Part shown: positions 26,539 through 35,965 of the stretch, piece after piece | Position numbering within the stretch: position 1 is the first letter of the stretch | How the letters are laid out: each line of letters starts with the position of its first letter | Notes under the pieces: generated by a model | Database searches by the model: none | Told to the model about the DNA's origin: nothing | The model's input: the letters and a program-made list of their open reading frames with translations, nothing else | NCBI RefSeq assembly: GCF_004296335.1 | Contig: NZ_SGIU01000002.1 | Span: forward strand, 571,882-635,881 | Direction of reading: 5' to 3' | DNA length: 64,000 nt | Source of the DNA: Flagellimonas allohymeniacidonis | GTDB taxonomy: Bacteria > Bacteroidota > Bacteroidia > Flavobacteriales > Flavobacteriaceae | Made by a program: the position numbers and the translations under genes

Positions 26539-26925
26539 ATGAGAATGAATTTTTTGGAAAAATGGATACTGGATCTTGTAAAATCCGAATATGAGTTAGG
26601 AAGCATTCCGAAAGCTGCGACCTATAAGTTCAAAGAACAGATGGATAATTTTGTAGAGGTCACCGTAGAGTGGACCGACAATCAAAAATCAGAATATAAA
26701 ATTATCTATTGTGCCCGCGCTTACGGCAGACCCAGCATTGGTAAATATGCCAAGGTCGAAAATGATTCGATTTTTGAATTGGAAAACTACTACACTCTTG
26801 AAATTCACACCTATGTGGATAATGTAAAAAGAAGCTACAGTACTCGAAAAATAGCGGATTACGACGTAATGAACGTAGTTGGCGAGCTTGATATCTGGAA
26901 GACCTCCAAGGATGTTAAAACCTAG
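26539..26925 (+). CDS. hypothetical protein, 128 aa
   Basis: The product has no signal peptide or membrane segment. It reads as a small alpha-plus-beta cytoplasmic protein: an amphipathic N-terminal helix (MRMNFLEKWILDLVKSEYELG), then alternating strands (NFVEVTVEWTDNQKSEYKIIYCAR...). The last third is charged. I do not recognise a family. The 250 bp upstream hold no clear promoter or terminator. The start is the only ATG that keeps the helix, and codon use looks like that of its neighbours, which is why I accept it as a gene. Confidence 0.5.
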   Translation: MRMNFLEKWILDLVKSEYELGSIPKAATYKFKEQMDNFVEVTVEWTDNQKSEYKIIYCARAYGRPSIGKYAKVENDSIFELENYYTLEIHTYVDNVKRSYSTRKIADYDVMNVVGELDIWKTSKDVKT

Positions 26926-27134
26926 TTTTGACCCTCTTTTTACGGCAAACAGCTGTAAGCAAAAATATCATAAACCACCCGTTCACCCATGTTATAATAC
27001 TCTTTATCCGGTGCTCTTTATCCGTCAATTAAAATAGCCCATTGATATATTAGCCCCCTAAATAACTATTGTTTCTTTGTTTCTTGCTGCTTGAAAATTT
27101 AGTTCCCAAGTTATTTATACAAAATCGAAAACAT

Positions 27135-27761
27135 ATGCATTTAATAACCATCATTTGGGCATTGATCTGTGCACTGATCATCATCAGTTACCCCATTTAT
27201 ATCTATAATAAATCCAAGATTGTTCCAAGCGAAAAACCAAAACCTCTCCACTTGGTCCACCAACATACCGTTGATTTGATTTCCGTCGATTTGACCACTT
27301 CCAAAACCGGCTGGTCCTTCACGGTAGATTTACCACAAATCACTCAAGAGGTTCTTCGCCAATGTACGATCTTATTTTATTTGGAAACCGATGAAACCTG
27401 TCTAAAGCTACCACTAAACAATGCGAGTAAAGGGTATGTCGCGGAAATCTTCAAAAATGTAGGAAAGATTTACCTCACTTTTAAGTGTTTGGCCGATGGG
27501 GTGTCCAATTATCATGTTCCAATGGAACATCTTCAAAAACTAAAGGTCTTGGTTATCAAAAACAATACTGGCAACAGCAGATTAAAGGTGAGCTTGAAAA
27601 AATCAATTCTTTATCAGAAAATAAAAGATGCCGGGGTCAACATCAATATGTATGAAGATACATTGATTTACCTGAGCAATATGGCAGACATTGATTTTAA
27701 GGGGTACAAAACCAACGTAGTTAAACTCTCCGAACTTCAAGAGCTCTCTTCTGCGGTCTAA
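27135..27761 (+). CDS. hypothetical membrane-anchored protein, 209 aa
   Basis: The ATG at 27135 gives a protein with an N-terminal membrane helix (MHLITIIWALICALIIISYPIYIY) and a soluble domain of about 180 residues with a beta-rich middle and a Lys-rich end (LKVSLKKSILYQKIKDAG). An upstream in-frame TTG at 27069 would add 22 residues but spoil the membrane anchor. No family is recognised. Upstream the intergenic DNA carries an 11-bp direct repeat (CTCTTTATCCG at 27000 and 27014); downstream a large hairpin ends the region. Confidence 0.5.
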   Translation: MHLITIIWALICALIIISYPIYIYNKSKIVPSEKPKPLHLVHQHTVDLISVDLTTSKTGWSFTVDLPQITQEVLRQCTILFYLETDETCLKLPLNNASKGYVAEIFKNVGKIYLTFKCLADGVSNYHVPMEHLQKLKVLVIKNNTGNSRLKVSLKKSILYQKIKDAGVNINMYEDTLIYLSNMADIDFKGYKTNVVKLSELQELSSAV

Positions 27762-27806
27762 ACATGGCTTAAACCATCCTAAACCAAGGTATGTTGTACG
27801 TAAACC

Positions 27807-27870
27807 CTTATACAAAACCCTCAATTTCAAACTATTCCATGAATTCTCATGGTTGTATAAGCTTTGTTTT
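27807..27870 (+). terminator. large hairpin, possible terminator
   Basis: CTTATACAA (27807-27815) pairs with TTGTATAAG (27853-27861). The loop contains its own smaller hairpin CCATGA/TCATGG, and ctttgttttt follows. It is a plausible end for the upstream hypothetical gene. Confidence 0.4.
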
Positions 27871-27969
27871 TATGTATCCCCATTTGGCATTGGTGAACAG
27901 TTTTCCTGTATCCATCAAACGATATAAGACACACATCAACTAGCCCCAGAAAACCCTGCAACACTAAGG

Positions 27970-27977
27970 TAATTTTG
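27970..27977 (+). promoter_or_regulatory. possible -7 element of the collagen-like lipoprotein gene
   Basis: TAATTTTG matches TAnnTTTG and lies 29 bp upstream of the start codon. No TTG is present at the expected -33 distance. Confidence 0.3.
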
Positions 27978-28006
27978 CCCTGTTTAACCTTTAAATCAAA
28001 AATATT

Positions 28007-28735
28007 ATGAAATTATCAAAAGTATTGGCCCTGCTTTGCATGGCATTGACCGCAACCTTATTCTCTTGTTCTGGAGAGGATGGGGAAAGAGGAGTCGCTG
28101 GTTCCGATGGAGCTCCAGGAACTCCAGGGCAACCAGGAGCTGCTGGCGTAAATTGCTGGGACCTAAACGGAAACGGACAAGAGGATGAAGATGAAGACCT
28201 TAACAAAGACGGAGAGTTTAATGCACTGGATTGCCAAGGCGCAGATGGTGACGACGGACAGCCAGGTGATCCTGGTGCCGATGGCAACGCAGAGGTCTAC
28301 ACAGTTACCTTTAAAGGTATTGCCAATGGATTTAACTCATATTCTCAAGACATGAATGAGTTAGATGGTATTGTAGAGAACTTTTCGGAATGGGCTTTTT
28401 TGGGTTATGTATCAAAAGGCTCGCAACTATTCCCTGTTCCAGGTGCCATTGAAAAAGGTCCGAATACAGATACCTTCTTTTATACTCTATTTTTTGTTAC
28501 TGATTCAGAAGATCCTAAACTAGGTCCTAGAGCAACACTGAACCACTATGAATTGGATTTTCAGTCTGGCTACAATCCGACATCCGATGATGTTGATGAT
28601 TTTATTGTTGTTGCTATAAAATCAAACGTTGTTAACAGTAGCAAATCGGCACAAGTCGGTATAGAAGCTGAACTTAAAGCCGCCGGTGTCGATACAAGCG
28701 ACTACTATGCGGTAATGGACTATTTTGGTCTGTAA
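28007..28735 (+). CDS. collagen-like repeat lipoprotein
   Basis: The 242-residue product has a lipoprotein signal (LTATLFSC, Cys21). Two runs of G-X-Y triplets follow (GERGVAGSDGAPGTPGQPG, then GADGDDGQPGDPGADG). Between them is a segment bracketed by two Cys residues, C-WDLNGNGQEDEDEDLNKDGEFNALD-C, with the D-x-N-x-N/D-G spacing of EF-hand or dockerin calcium loops. The last 145 residues (VYTVTFKGIANGFNSY...) are a globular domain I cannot name. Triple-helical trimerisation and calcium binding are inferred. This module order recurs in Bacteroidota surface lipoproteins as far as I know. A terminator-like hairpin follows. Confidence 0.75.
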   Translation: MKLSKVLALLCMALTATLFSCSGEDGERGVAGSDGAPGTPGQPGAAGVNCWDLNGNGQEDEDEDLNKDGEFNALDCQGADGDDGQPGDPGADGNAEVYTVTFKGIANGFNSYSQDMNELDGIVENFSEWAFLGYVSKGSQLFPVPGAIEKGPNTDTFFYTLFFVTDSEDPKLGPRATLNHYELDFQSGYNPTSDDVDDFIVVAIKSNVVNSSKSAQVGIEAELKAAGVDTSDYYAVMDYFGL

Positions 28736-30094
28736 AAACGCTTTTACTACGTGAATTGCATGGCGACCGCTTCCTAGGTGTCCATATTTTTAAAGGTTGG
28801 ATCTAGGAAAGCGGTTTTCATAATTCTATGAAATACATAAATCAAAAGGGGGCATCATGCTTTTTCTTCCAGTTTCTTGGTGTGGTGTCAGTGAAAAGCG
28901 ATGTCCCCTATTTTTTTGCGTTTGGAGACCCATATTCTTTCCCTCCAAAAATCATAAAGGGTATACAACGGAATCACTTTTAGATATCGTCTTAGGGAAA
29001 AACCTACATGGAATTGTTGTTATCCCGTGTTTTATTGATGTTTTTCTTTGGTGCCATTAATTCAATCCCTTAATCCGTCAACTGAAAAGGGCACTTCATC
29101 AAACCAACCCAATTCCTGTAAAACCCTCGCTTATTTTTGAACAAACGGCCCCAAGGCATACAATCTAGATTGCCATGTTTGTTGTATTCTAAGTAAACCT
29201 GCCGCCAGTAGTTCTTTTGGGAAAGTGTCAAAACGAGTATGGGGTTATGCTGCGTAACTACCCAGCAAAAAGAAGGAAAACGGCGGGTTTTTTGATTATG
29301 TAAATTCAATCATGAATTAGAGACAAGATTACTCGAATTAAAAATTAAACCTCATGTAAATATCTATTCTTTTGTTGGCTTTTTGTTTGATTCTCTTTCC
29401 CCCTAAAACCTAACAGAACCCTAACATAAAACCAAGAATATTCGTTTGAGCAACCTCATTACCATAGCAGAAAAAAGAAAACGACTTTCTATGAAATCGT
29501 GTTTGGTTCATTTGAGACCACTAAGTTGCTATTTATTCTTCCCCCAAAAATCATACGTTAAATCAGCAAAGATTTCAGGCATTTTTATAGTTCTGATTAT
29601 TAATGACTTACCATATCCGCAATTGTTTAATACAAATCGCTTAAATACCTCACGAACATTGTAAAACTTTTATATCAATCAGAAAAAATAGTCCTATGAA
29701 AGCAACTTGAAACCGAACTCAATTTGTAATTTAGAAGAAAGCCCATACCCCATTTATAAGGTATTGGGGATAACACCATGAGGGTTTTTATTGAAAAGAA
29801 CCTTCTGTACGCTTTTGTTCTGAAAGCCCCATACCGCATTTCTGCGGATTGAAAAGCTATTTTCACCCCACAGTAGCTATGATAGGTAAAAATAAGAAAT
29901 AATTTGAAATTTCCTACAATACTAGAGAAATATATTACAATTTCTAATTGACGTTGTTTGAGCCATTGAACCATTTCTTCCATTGAGAAAAACTTAATCT
30001 ACCTATCTGTTGAACCATGTTTTAACAGATTTAGCCATGAGTTGGAATAAGCGCAAAATGATTTTGAAATGATACTGGCATACCAATACTATAG
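28736..30094. other. 1.36-kb stretch without a convincing gene
   Basis: Several open frames of 60-102 codons exist on both strands, but none has a recognisable domain, signal peptide or promoter. Seen here are the hairpin at 28766-28818, an imperfect direct repeat of about 19 bp (GAAAGCCC-type, at 29737 and 29822) and a small CCGCA/TGCGG hairpin at 29834-29847. No insertion sequence ends or tRNA are visible. It may hold decayed genes, a small RNA, or the long upstream region of the sensor kinase that follows. Confidence 0.5.
28766..28818 (+). terminator. likely terminator after the collagen-like gene
   Basis: ACCGCTTCCTAG pairs with CTAGGAAAGCGGT (one bulged base) across a loop of about 25 nt and is followed by TTT. 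It lies 31 bp after the lipoprotein stop codon. Confidence 0.5.
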
Positions 30095-31966
30095 ATGAAA
30101 TTTCGCAAGCGAACATATCAATATGCCCGCATCTATATGAGCTTGCTTCTTTTTTGGACCACCGGCCATAATTTGGCGCAATCCACTATTCCAGAAAGAA
30201 AGACCCAGCCTATTCCTTTCACAATCTTTGAAACCGACAATCATGAACTTTCCATTGAGGACATTCTGAACTCCCAACAAGATTTTGTTCCCATAAATGC
30301 TATATCAAAGCATAGTAAACCTAGCAAAATCTATTGGATTAAACTGGACCTTGGTCAAGAATTGGATACCCTGCAAACGCAAGAAAACTGGTTTTTAAAG
30401 ACTAACCTCCCCTTTACCCATTCCAAATTGTTTCATTCAGAAACTTCAGGAATACATTATGCCTCTTTTGGAATCTTCGACCCATCTGCCACCAAAATGA
30501 ATGGGCTTTACTTTCAAGGAGCAAAATTTAGATCAACAGACCTTATCCATGGGCGCTACCTTTATGTGCGAATTCATGAGATTAGAACAACATATACCAT
30601 TTCAAAATGGAAATTTGGTTATATGTCTGCCCATAATTATAGGTTCTATACCGACTTTTATGATGCATGGGACATTAAAAAGTTCTTCACCATATATCTG
30701 TTTTTGGGCACCTGTATAATCCTATTTTTGATGTTGCTTGTTATCCATTTGAATACGAGAAGGGTTGAATTCCTTTTTTATTCCCTTTACATTTTTTCTG
30801 CTGCCATTTACCTCACCGGACCCATGATTCCATCAGAAGCGTTTCGAGGGGTTTTCTATTCACACGGAGGGTATTGGATAGGGAGTATCATGCAAGTGTT
30901 CATCAACTTGTTTTATGTACTTTTCATCTCCCACTACCTTAATGCCCAAACGGCCTACCCTAAACTGTACAAAGTAATCCGAGTGACCGTATGGGTCCTA
31001 TTGGCCATTGTTGTTTTTGACGCATTTACTTATTTCACCAAAAACTATATGACCCATCTGCGCATTTTGAACTTTCAGCGAATATATATGACCTTGTTTG
31101 CGCTTTTCGGAATAGTCTTTCTACTTCGTAAGACTAGAGACCGTTTAGCGCTTTTCATCATAGCCGGCTCTTTCTTATATCTCAGCGGGGCACTTTTGTT
31201 TATGGTTCTTCAAAACCGAGGTTTTATGATTGCAGGTACCAGCTTGGAAATATTGATTTTTTCTTTGGGTCTTGCCTATAAAATAAAGCTGGAATATGAA
31301 GCCAAGCTTCAACTTCAGGAAGAGGTTTCCTTAAAGGAAATAAGTGCCCTGAGGGCACAGATGAATCCGCATTTCATTTTCAACTCCTTGAGTTCTATTC
31401 AACATCTTATCTTGAACAACAATAAAATAGCGGCTCTGCAATACCTATCCAAATTCGGGAAGCTTACTCGAAAGGTTCTGGAGAATTCTGTTGAGGCCAA
31501 AGTTTCGCTTTCGGATGAGATTCGCCTTCTAAATTCTTATCTTGAGTTGGAATCCCTACGCTTTGATGGTAGTTTTAAATATCATATTGAAGTAGAAGAA
31601 AATCTGGACACGGAGGACGTTGAAGTGCCCTTGCTATTGATACAGCCCTTTGTTGAAAATGCAATCATACATGGTTTACTTCCCAAAAAACAAGGCGAAA
31701 AGACGCTTTATGTAAGTTTCAAAAAAGATACGGAGCAAGTAATATGTGAGATTGATGACACAGGAATCGGCAGAACAGCCTCCCAAAAAAACAACACCTT
31801 AGCAAAAAAGGGGAGAAAGTCCCATGGCATGAACATTTCAGAAAAAAGGCTGGAATTGTTGTCCAAAGAAACCTCCGGAAAAAAGAAAATTGAAATCATT
31901 GATAAATATGACCCAGAAGGAAATCCTGCTGGGACCAAGGTAATCATCATAATACAGGCAGCTTAA
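30095..31966 (+). CDS. 7TM-DISM sensor histidine kinase (LytS-type)
   Basis: The 623-residue kinase has a signal peptide (to about 29), then an extracellular 7TMR-DISM extracellular-2-like beta-sandwich (about 35-190; SKIYWIKLDL...LYVRIHEIRTTYTI). A 7TMR-DISM seven-helix membrane domain follows (about 205-400), then a short coiled coil and a His_kinase module. Phospho-accepting His is near 426 (MNPHFIFNSLSSIQHL) and the ATPase region contains PFVENAIIHG. DISM sensors bind small carbohydrates or related ligands in some bacteria. The LytTR regulator 13 bp downstream is its partner. The neighbours give no clue to the signal. Confidence 0.9.
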   Translation: MKFRKRTYQYARIYMSLLLFWTTGHNLAQSTIPERKTQPIPFTIFETDNHELSIEDILNSQQDFVPINAISKHSKPSKIYWIKLDLGQELDTLQTQENWFLKTNLPFTHSKLFHSETSGIHYASFGIFDPSATKMNGLYFQGAKFRSTDLIHGRYLYVRIHEIRTTYTISKWKFGYMSAHNYRFYTDFYDAWDIKKFFTIYLFLGTCIILFLMLLVIHLNTRRVEFLFYSLYIFSAAIYLTGPMIPSEAFRGVFYSHGGYWIGSIMQVFINLFYVLFISHYLNAQTAYPKLYKVIRVTVWVLLAIVVFDAFTYFTKNYMTHLRILNFQRIYMTLFALFGIVFLLRKTRDRLALFIIAGSFLYLSGALLFMVLQNRGFMIAGTSLEILIFSLGLAYKIKLEYEAKLQLQEEVSLKEISALRAQMNPHFIFNSLSSIQHLILNNNKIAALQYLSKFGKLTRKVLENSVEAKVSLSDEIRLLNSYLELESLRFDGSFKYHIEVEENLDTEDVEVPLLLIQPFVENAIIHGLLPKKQGEKTLYVSFKKDTEQVICEIDDTGIGRTASQKNNTLAKKGRKSHGMNISEKRLELLSKETSGKKKIEIIDKYDPEGNPAGTKVIIIIQAA

Positions 31967-31979
31967 ATAAACAACCATT

Positions 31980-32732
31980 ATGACTTTAAAAGTAGTAATC
32001 GTAGAAGACGAAAAACGCAGTAGGGAAACACTAAAGGCCCTGCTGGAAGAGTTTTGCGCAGACGTAAAGGTAATAGCAACGGCAGAATCGGTCCAGGAAG
32101 CGGTAAAAGTGTTATCGGTATACAGTCCCGATGTTGTATTTCTAGATATCGAATTACAATCTGGGGAAGGTTTTGATATCCTCAACCAAATTCAGGACCC
32201 CAGTTTCGAGATAATCTTTACCACAGCTTTTGAAAAATATGCCATCAAGGCCATTAAATTCAGTTCTCTTGACTATTTACTGAAACCCATTGATCTTGAA
32301 GAGCTCAAGCAGGCCATTGAAAAAGCACGGTCGCGAATGGACACCAATGTGTATCGCCAACAGATTGAAACTTTGATGCAAAATTTGGGGAGGTCCCAGT
32401 ACAAACAAGAGAAAATATGCCTAGCGACTACAGCAGGTATGGAGTTCATACCCATTGAAAACATCATTTTGTGCAAAGCAGATGGCTCTTACACTTCGTT
32501 TATCTTAAAAAACAATAACTCCCTTCTGGTCAGTAAACATCTTAAAGAGTATGAGAATCTTTTATCGGACCATCAATTTATGAGGGTGCACAACAGCTAT
32601 CTCATCAATTTAAAAGAGGTGAAAAAATACATCAAATCTGACGGAGGTTATATCATCATGAGCAATGACATGCATGTTAGTATTTCTCCCCGTAAAAAAG
32701 AAGACCTGCTTGATTCCATGAGACGGCTGTAG
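31980..32732 (+). CDS. LytTR-family response regulator
   Basis: The 250-residue product has a receiver domain (E9-D10, phospho-acceptor D56 in VFLDIELQ, T/K conserved in FTTAFEKYAIKAIKFSSLDYLLKPI) and a LytTR DNA-binding domain (about 145-245; HQFMRVHNSYLINLKEV). It follows the 7TM-DISM kinase by 13 bp and is surely its partner. It is distinct from the other LytTR regulator in this window, which is coupled to a kinase with no extracellular domain. Confidence 0.93.
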   Translation: MTLKVVIVEDEKRSRETLKALLEEFCADVKVIATAESVQEAVKVLSVYSPDVVFLDIELQSGEGFDILNQIQDPSFEIIFTTAFEKYAIKAIKFSSLDYLLKPIDLEELKQAIEKARSRMDTNVYRQQIETLMQNLGRSQYKQEKICLATTAGMEFIPIENIILCKADGSYTSFILKNNNSLLVSKHLKEYENLLSDHQFMRVHNSYLINLKEVKKYIKSDGGYIIMSNDMHVSISPRKKEDLLDSMRRL

Positions 32733-32753
32733 TTTTAATCCAAAAAGACACCT

Positions 32754-33218
32754 CTATTGGCAACGTCCTTGTTTCGGTGCGAAAACATAAGTAACATTAC
32801 CCTGTTTCCATTTGCCTGCTATCAGATTTTGAATATTGATGGGATAATACGTTTTCTGTCCATAGGCGTCAACCACTTCCAAAAAAAACGCATTTTGATG
32901 CTCCAAAATCTGCCATTGTCCTGAATTTTCGGCGACCCCAGCTCCATAGGCTCTATTGTTTCTGTTGCTTGTGTTCTGGGTTCCCTTAACGGTATATGAA
33001 CCATCATAACTGTAGTAATAGGTGCCATCCGCACAGAAATCCACATAGGTAATTGCACTGGAGCTCGAATCCATCACAATGGAAGATTCTGAGTAAATGA
33101 CCAATTGTCCGTCATCCACATATTCCTTTAATTTTGAAAGATTGTCTTGGGACTGGGCACTTATGAAAAACGGAAGAATTAAAATCCCCAAACAAAAATT
33201 TCGAATATCAACTCGCAT
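32754..33218 (-). CDS. secreted hypothetical protein, 154 aa
   Basis: The product has a signal peptide (IRNFCLGILILPFFISAQSQ). The mature chain of about 130 residues is rich in Y, S and N and reads like a small beta-sandwich or lipocalin-like fold (CADGTYYYSYDGSYTVKG...GQWQILEHQNAFFLEV). Two Cys residues (near 82 and 153) may form a disulfide. I do not recognise the family. It is convergent with the LytTR gene (21 bp apart) and follows the siroheme gene on the same strand at a 131-bp distance. Confidence 0.55.
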   Translation of the reverse strand: MRVDIRNFCLGILILPFFISAQSQDNLSKLKEYVDDGQLVIYSESSIVMDSSSSAITYVDFCADGTYYYSYDGSYTVKGTQNTSNRNNRAYGAGVAENSGQWQILEHQNAFFLEVVDAYGQKTYYPINIQNLIAGKWKQGNVTYVFAPKQGRCQ

Positions 33219-33349
33219 AGTGATACTAATTTTAGTTATACCATCAATTTTAGGGGGAAGATTTTTAGATACCTCAAAGGTATTTGTTTTTCAAAAAAGG
33301 TGAAGCAAACTGAATACCACTTTATACCAACTTTAACGTGTCGGTGGGT

Positions 33350-33943
33350 CTAATCCTCTTGATTTGGTTTTTTTTCGACCAATCCCTTAGTGAATTCGTT
33401 CAACGCCTCAACCTTTTCCTCAAAATCTCCTTTAAGGGTTTTTCGGTACTCGTTCAGGTTTTGAACCAAATCATCAATTTCTTCAGGTAGCACGTCCTCA
33501 AAAAACTGCCTCAAGCGCTTCGCTGTGGTAGGGGATTTGCCATTGGTAGAAATGGCCACTTTTACATTGCCTTTGGTTACAATACCTCCCATATAGAAAT
33601 CGCAGAAGGGTGGATTGTCGGCCACGTTCACTAAAATGCTTTTTTCTCGGCAATCCTGATAGACCTGTACGTTCACGTCTTCCTTATCTGTGCAGGCCAC
33701 CACCATATGTTTTCCTTCGAGATATCTTTTATCATAAACATCTTTGGTTATTTTGACATCGTGACCCGAAGCCAATTCAAGAGTTTCCTTCAAATAGTTG
33801 GGAGCGACCATCTGCACTTTAGCATTTGGGCTCGACTTGAGTAAGAAACTTAATTTTTCCAAACCGACATTCCCGCCGCCAACGATGAGAATGTTAAGGT
33901 TGGAAACCTTCAAAAAAACAGGATAAAGCTCGTTTCGTTCCAT
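33350..33943 (-). CDS. precorrin-2 dehydrogenase / sirohydrochlorin ferrochelatase (Met8p-like)
   Basis: The product of about 198 residues matches the CysG N-terminal/Met8p family. MERNELYPVFLKVSNLNILIVGGGNVGLEK gives the NAD-binding Rossmann loop (GGGNVG), and DNPPFCDFYMGGIV plus STNGKSPTTAKRLR are conserved in the catalytic and dimer region. The enzyme oxidises precorrin-2 and inserts iron to make siroheme for sulfite or nitrite reductases. I start it at the ATG at 33943, the usual start of the family; an upstream in-frame ATG at 33979 adds an unconserved 12-residue lead. No uroporphyrinogen methyltransferase or reductase gene is nearby. Confidence 0.85.
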   Translation of the reverse strand: MERNELYPVFLKVSNLNILIVGGGNVGLEKLSFLLKSSPNAKVQMVAPNYLKETLELASGHDVKITKDVYDKRYLEGKHMVVACTDKEDVNVQVYQDCREKSILVNVADNPPFCDFYMGGIVTKGNVKVAISTNGKSPTTAKRLRQFFEDVLPEEIDDLVQNLNEYRKTLKGDFEEKVEALNEFTKGLVEKKPNQED

Positions 33944-34014
33944 GCCTTTCACCCCATTAAAATATACGGGGCTTTTCATGGCAAGATAAGAAGAATAGAC
34001 GGGTTGGAGCGCTG

Positions 34015-35964
34015 CTACTCCATCTTCACGATGATGAACTCTGATCTTCGATTCACATCATGCTCCTCTTTGGAGCATTTTATACCATTGCTGCATTGGT
34101 TCAACAGTTGTTTTTCCCCATAACCTATGGCACTTTCGATTCGATTGGCTTCAATCCCCTGGGAGATGATGTAATATCCGGTGGCCTTTGCTCTTTTATC
34201 AGATAAGGTTTCATTGTAGCGATCACTTCCTCTTGAATCGGTATGGGCTTCAATTTTAATGACCATTTTGGGATATTCCTTCATCACTTCAACAATTTTG
34301 TTCAACTCTTGGGCCGCATCAGGACGAATATCGGCTTTGTTGACATCGAAGTAGATGTTGTCAATCTTGATTTTGAGCACCCCATTTTCCCTTACAATCA
34401 ATTTATTGAGTTCCTTAGTGATTTCCATGGGAACCTTGTTCACATAATCCTTTTCATCTGAGGTTGAAAATCTCGTTGCATTGGGGACGAATCCTTCCTT
34501 TCCGATTTTGAGATCGTACTTGGTTTCACAATCCAAAATCACATCAAAGCTGAAGGCTCCGTAGGGGTCGGTACTGGTTTTTCCCAAAGAGGTCCCCTCC
34601 TGAGAATGGAGCTCCACACTTACATTTACCATGGGTTGCCCATTCGATTTGCGAACCACGCTGCCCTGTACGGTTTGTGAGCAAGTTTCTTCCAACCTTT
34701 GAAACGAATAAATATCGTCGTCACCCTTGCCCCCGGGTCTGTTGGAAGAAAAATACCCACGGTTGGTAGTTTCACGAACGATATATCCGAAATCGTCACG
34801 ATTGCTATTGATAGGTTTTCCCAAATTGTGGGGCTCTTCAAATCCATCTTGGGCCAATTCACTTTCAAATACGTCCAGACCTCCCAACCCCAAGTGCCCA
34901 TCTGAGGCGAAATAAAGCTTCTCCTCGGTTACAAAAGGAAACATTTCCCTCCCACTGGTATTGATGGTCGGACCAAGATTTTTAGGCTGTGAAAAACTTC
35001 CATCATCAGAGATTTCAACTACAAAAATATCGGTGCCTCCTATGCTCCCAGGCATATCGGAAACAAAATAAAGGTGTTTTCCATCTGGGCTCAAGGCAGG
35101 TTGACCCACCGAGTAAGCTTCGTTGTTAAAGGGAACTTCCTCAGCTTCGGTCCATTCACCTCCACGCAATTCTGAAGTATACATGTTAAGGTGGTTGGTT
35201 CCTTCTCCATCTCTTCCCAGTGCTTGATTGGAGTAGTTATTTCTTGTAAAATATATTTTATTTCCCTCTGGAATGAAACTGGCAACCGCTTCGTGATATC
35301 GGGTATTCAGAATTTCAGAGAATGGCAATACCTCCGCAAGATCGGAACCCAAATCTATGGTATCTGCCATAAAGAAATCCAGATACGGTTGTTGGTTCCA
35401 TTCGTACAAACGAGTTTCGAACCGCAAACTGTCCCTACTTGAAGAGAATACGATTTTATCCTTATAATAGATTGGACCAAAATCGGCTACGGGTGTATTT
35501 ATGGCCAAATTTGAAATATAAAATTGGGGTTGTCGGTTCAACAACTCATCAAGTTTTTCATCATTGTCCCCTAATTGTTCCACAGTAAATTGGGAGGCAT
35601 CCAATTTTTGGGTATAGATTTTCATAATCGCCTTCGCCAACCGATAATTGCCCACCCCTTTAAGGGCATGCACATAACGAAAGGTGTATTCAGGCGTTAG
35701 TACGTTTTCATATTTGGAAAAGAGAAGTCCATACCATTTAACGGCATTTTCCATATCCGTATTAAAGAAATAACAGTCTCCCAAACGTTGTAGCACATGC
35801 TGCGAATCATCCCCTTTTTTCGTCAGGGATTCATATTGCTTCGCTGCTCTTTTATAGAGCAGATTATCAAAATTGGTATCTGCATCATTATATTTTAACT
35901 GGGCCTCCAACCCATTGAGGTTAAAAGCACAAATCACAAAGAGTACTATTTTAACTACTTTCAT
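34015..35964 (-). CDS. OmpA-family protein with TPR and PD40 propeller (T9SS-associated)
   Basis: The product has about 649 residues starting at the ATG at 35964, which gives a clean signal peptide (VVKIVLFVICAFNLNGLEAQ). The order is: TPR-like repeats (about 25-130), a WD40-like PD40 beta-propeller (about 165-420, with repeated SPDGKHLYFVSD-type blades), a CarboxypepD_reg-like domain (about 435-510), and an OmpA peptidoglycan-binding domain (from about 530; IEAHTDSRGS...LSDKRAKA). This is the architecture of PorE-like proteins that link T9SS machinery or substrates to peptidoglycan. It begins one base after the PorP stop and is the last gene of the giant-adhesin cluster. Confidence 0.88.
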   Translation of the reverse strand: MKVVKIVLFVICAFNLNGLEAQLKYNDADTNFDNLLYKRAAKQYESLTKKGDDSQHVLQRLGDCYFFNTDMENAVKWYGLLFSKYENVLTPEYTFRYVHALKGVGNYRLAKAIMKIYTQKLDASQFTVEQLGDNDEKLDELLNRQPQFYISNLAINTPVADFGPIYYKDKIVFSSSRDSLRFETRLYEWNQQPYLDFFMADTIDLGSDLAEVLPFSEILNTRYHEAVASFIPEGNKIYFTRNNYSNQALGRDGEGTNHLNMYTSELRGGEWTEAEEVPFNNEAYSVGQPALSPDGKHLYFVSDMPGSIGGTDIFVVEISDDGSFSQPKNLGPTINTSGREMFPFVTEEKLYFASDGHLGLGGLDVFESELAQDGFEEPHNLGKPINSNRDDFGYIVRETTNRGYFSSNRPGGKGDDDIYSFQRLEETCSQTVQGSVVRKSNGQPMVNVSVELHSQEGTSLGKTSTDPYGAFSFDVILDCETKYDLKIGKEGFVPNATRFSTSDEKDYVNKVPMEITKELNKLIVRENGVLKIKIDNIYFDVNKADIRPDAAQELNKIVEVMKEYPKMVIKIEAHTDSRGSDRYNETLSDKRAKATGYYIISQGIEANRIESAIGYGEKQLLNQCSNGIKCSKEEHDVNRRSEFIIVKME

Positions 35965-35965
35965 T

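Noticed and set aside
29070..29309. 79-codon minus-strand frame as a transposase remnant
   Set aside because: No DDE, HTH or terminal inverted repeat features; the sequence has no family I recognise.
29401..29440. CCCTAA-like telomere-style tract
   Set aside because: Only two imperfect occurrences (CCTAACA, CCCTAACA) in A/C-rich DNA; not a real repeat array.
33269..33283. ATACCT-caa-AGGTAT hairpin followed by T-rich sequence on the plus strand
   Set aside because: It has terminator form only on the plus strand, where no gene ends; on the minus strand it lacks a T-run. Kept out for lack of a transcript to end.
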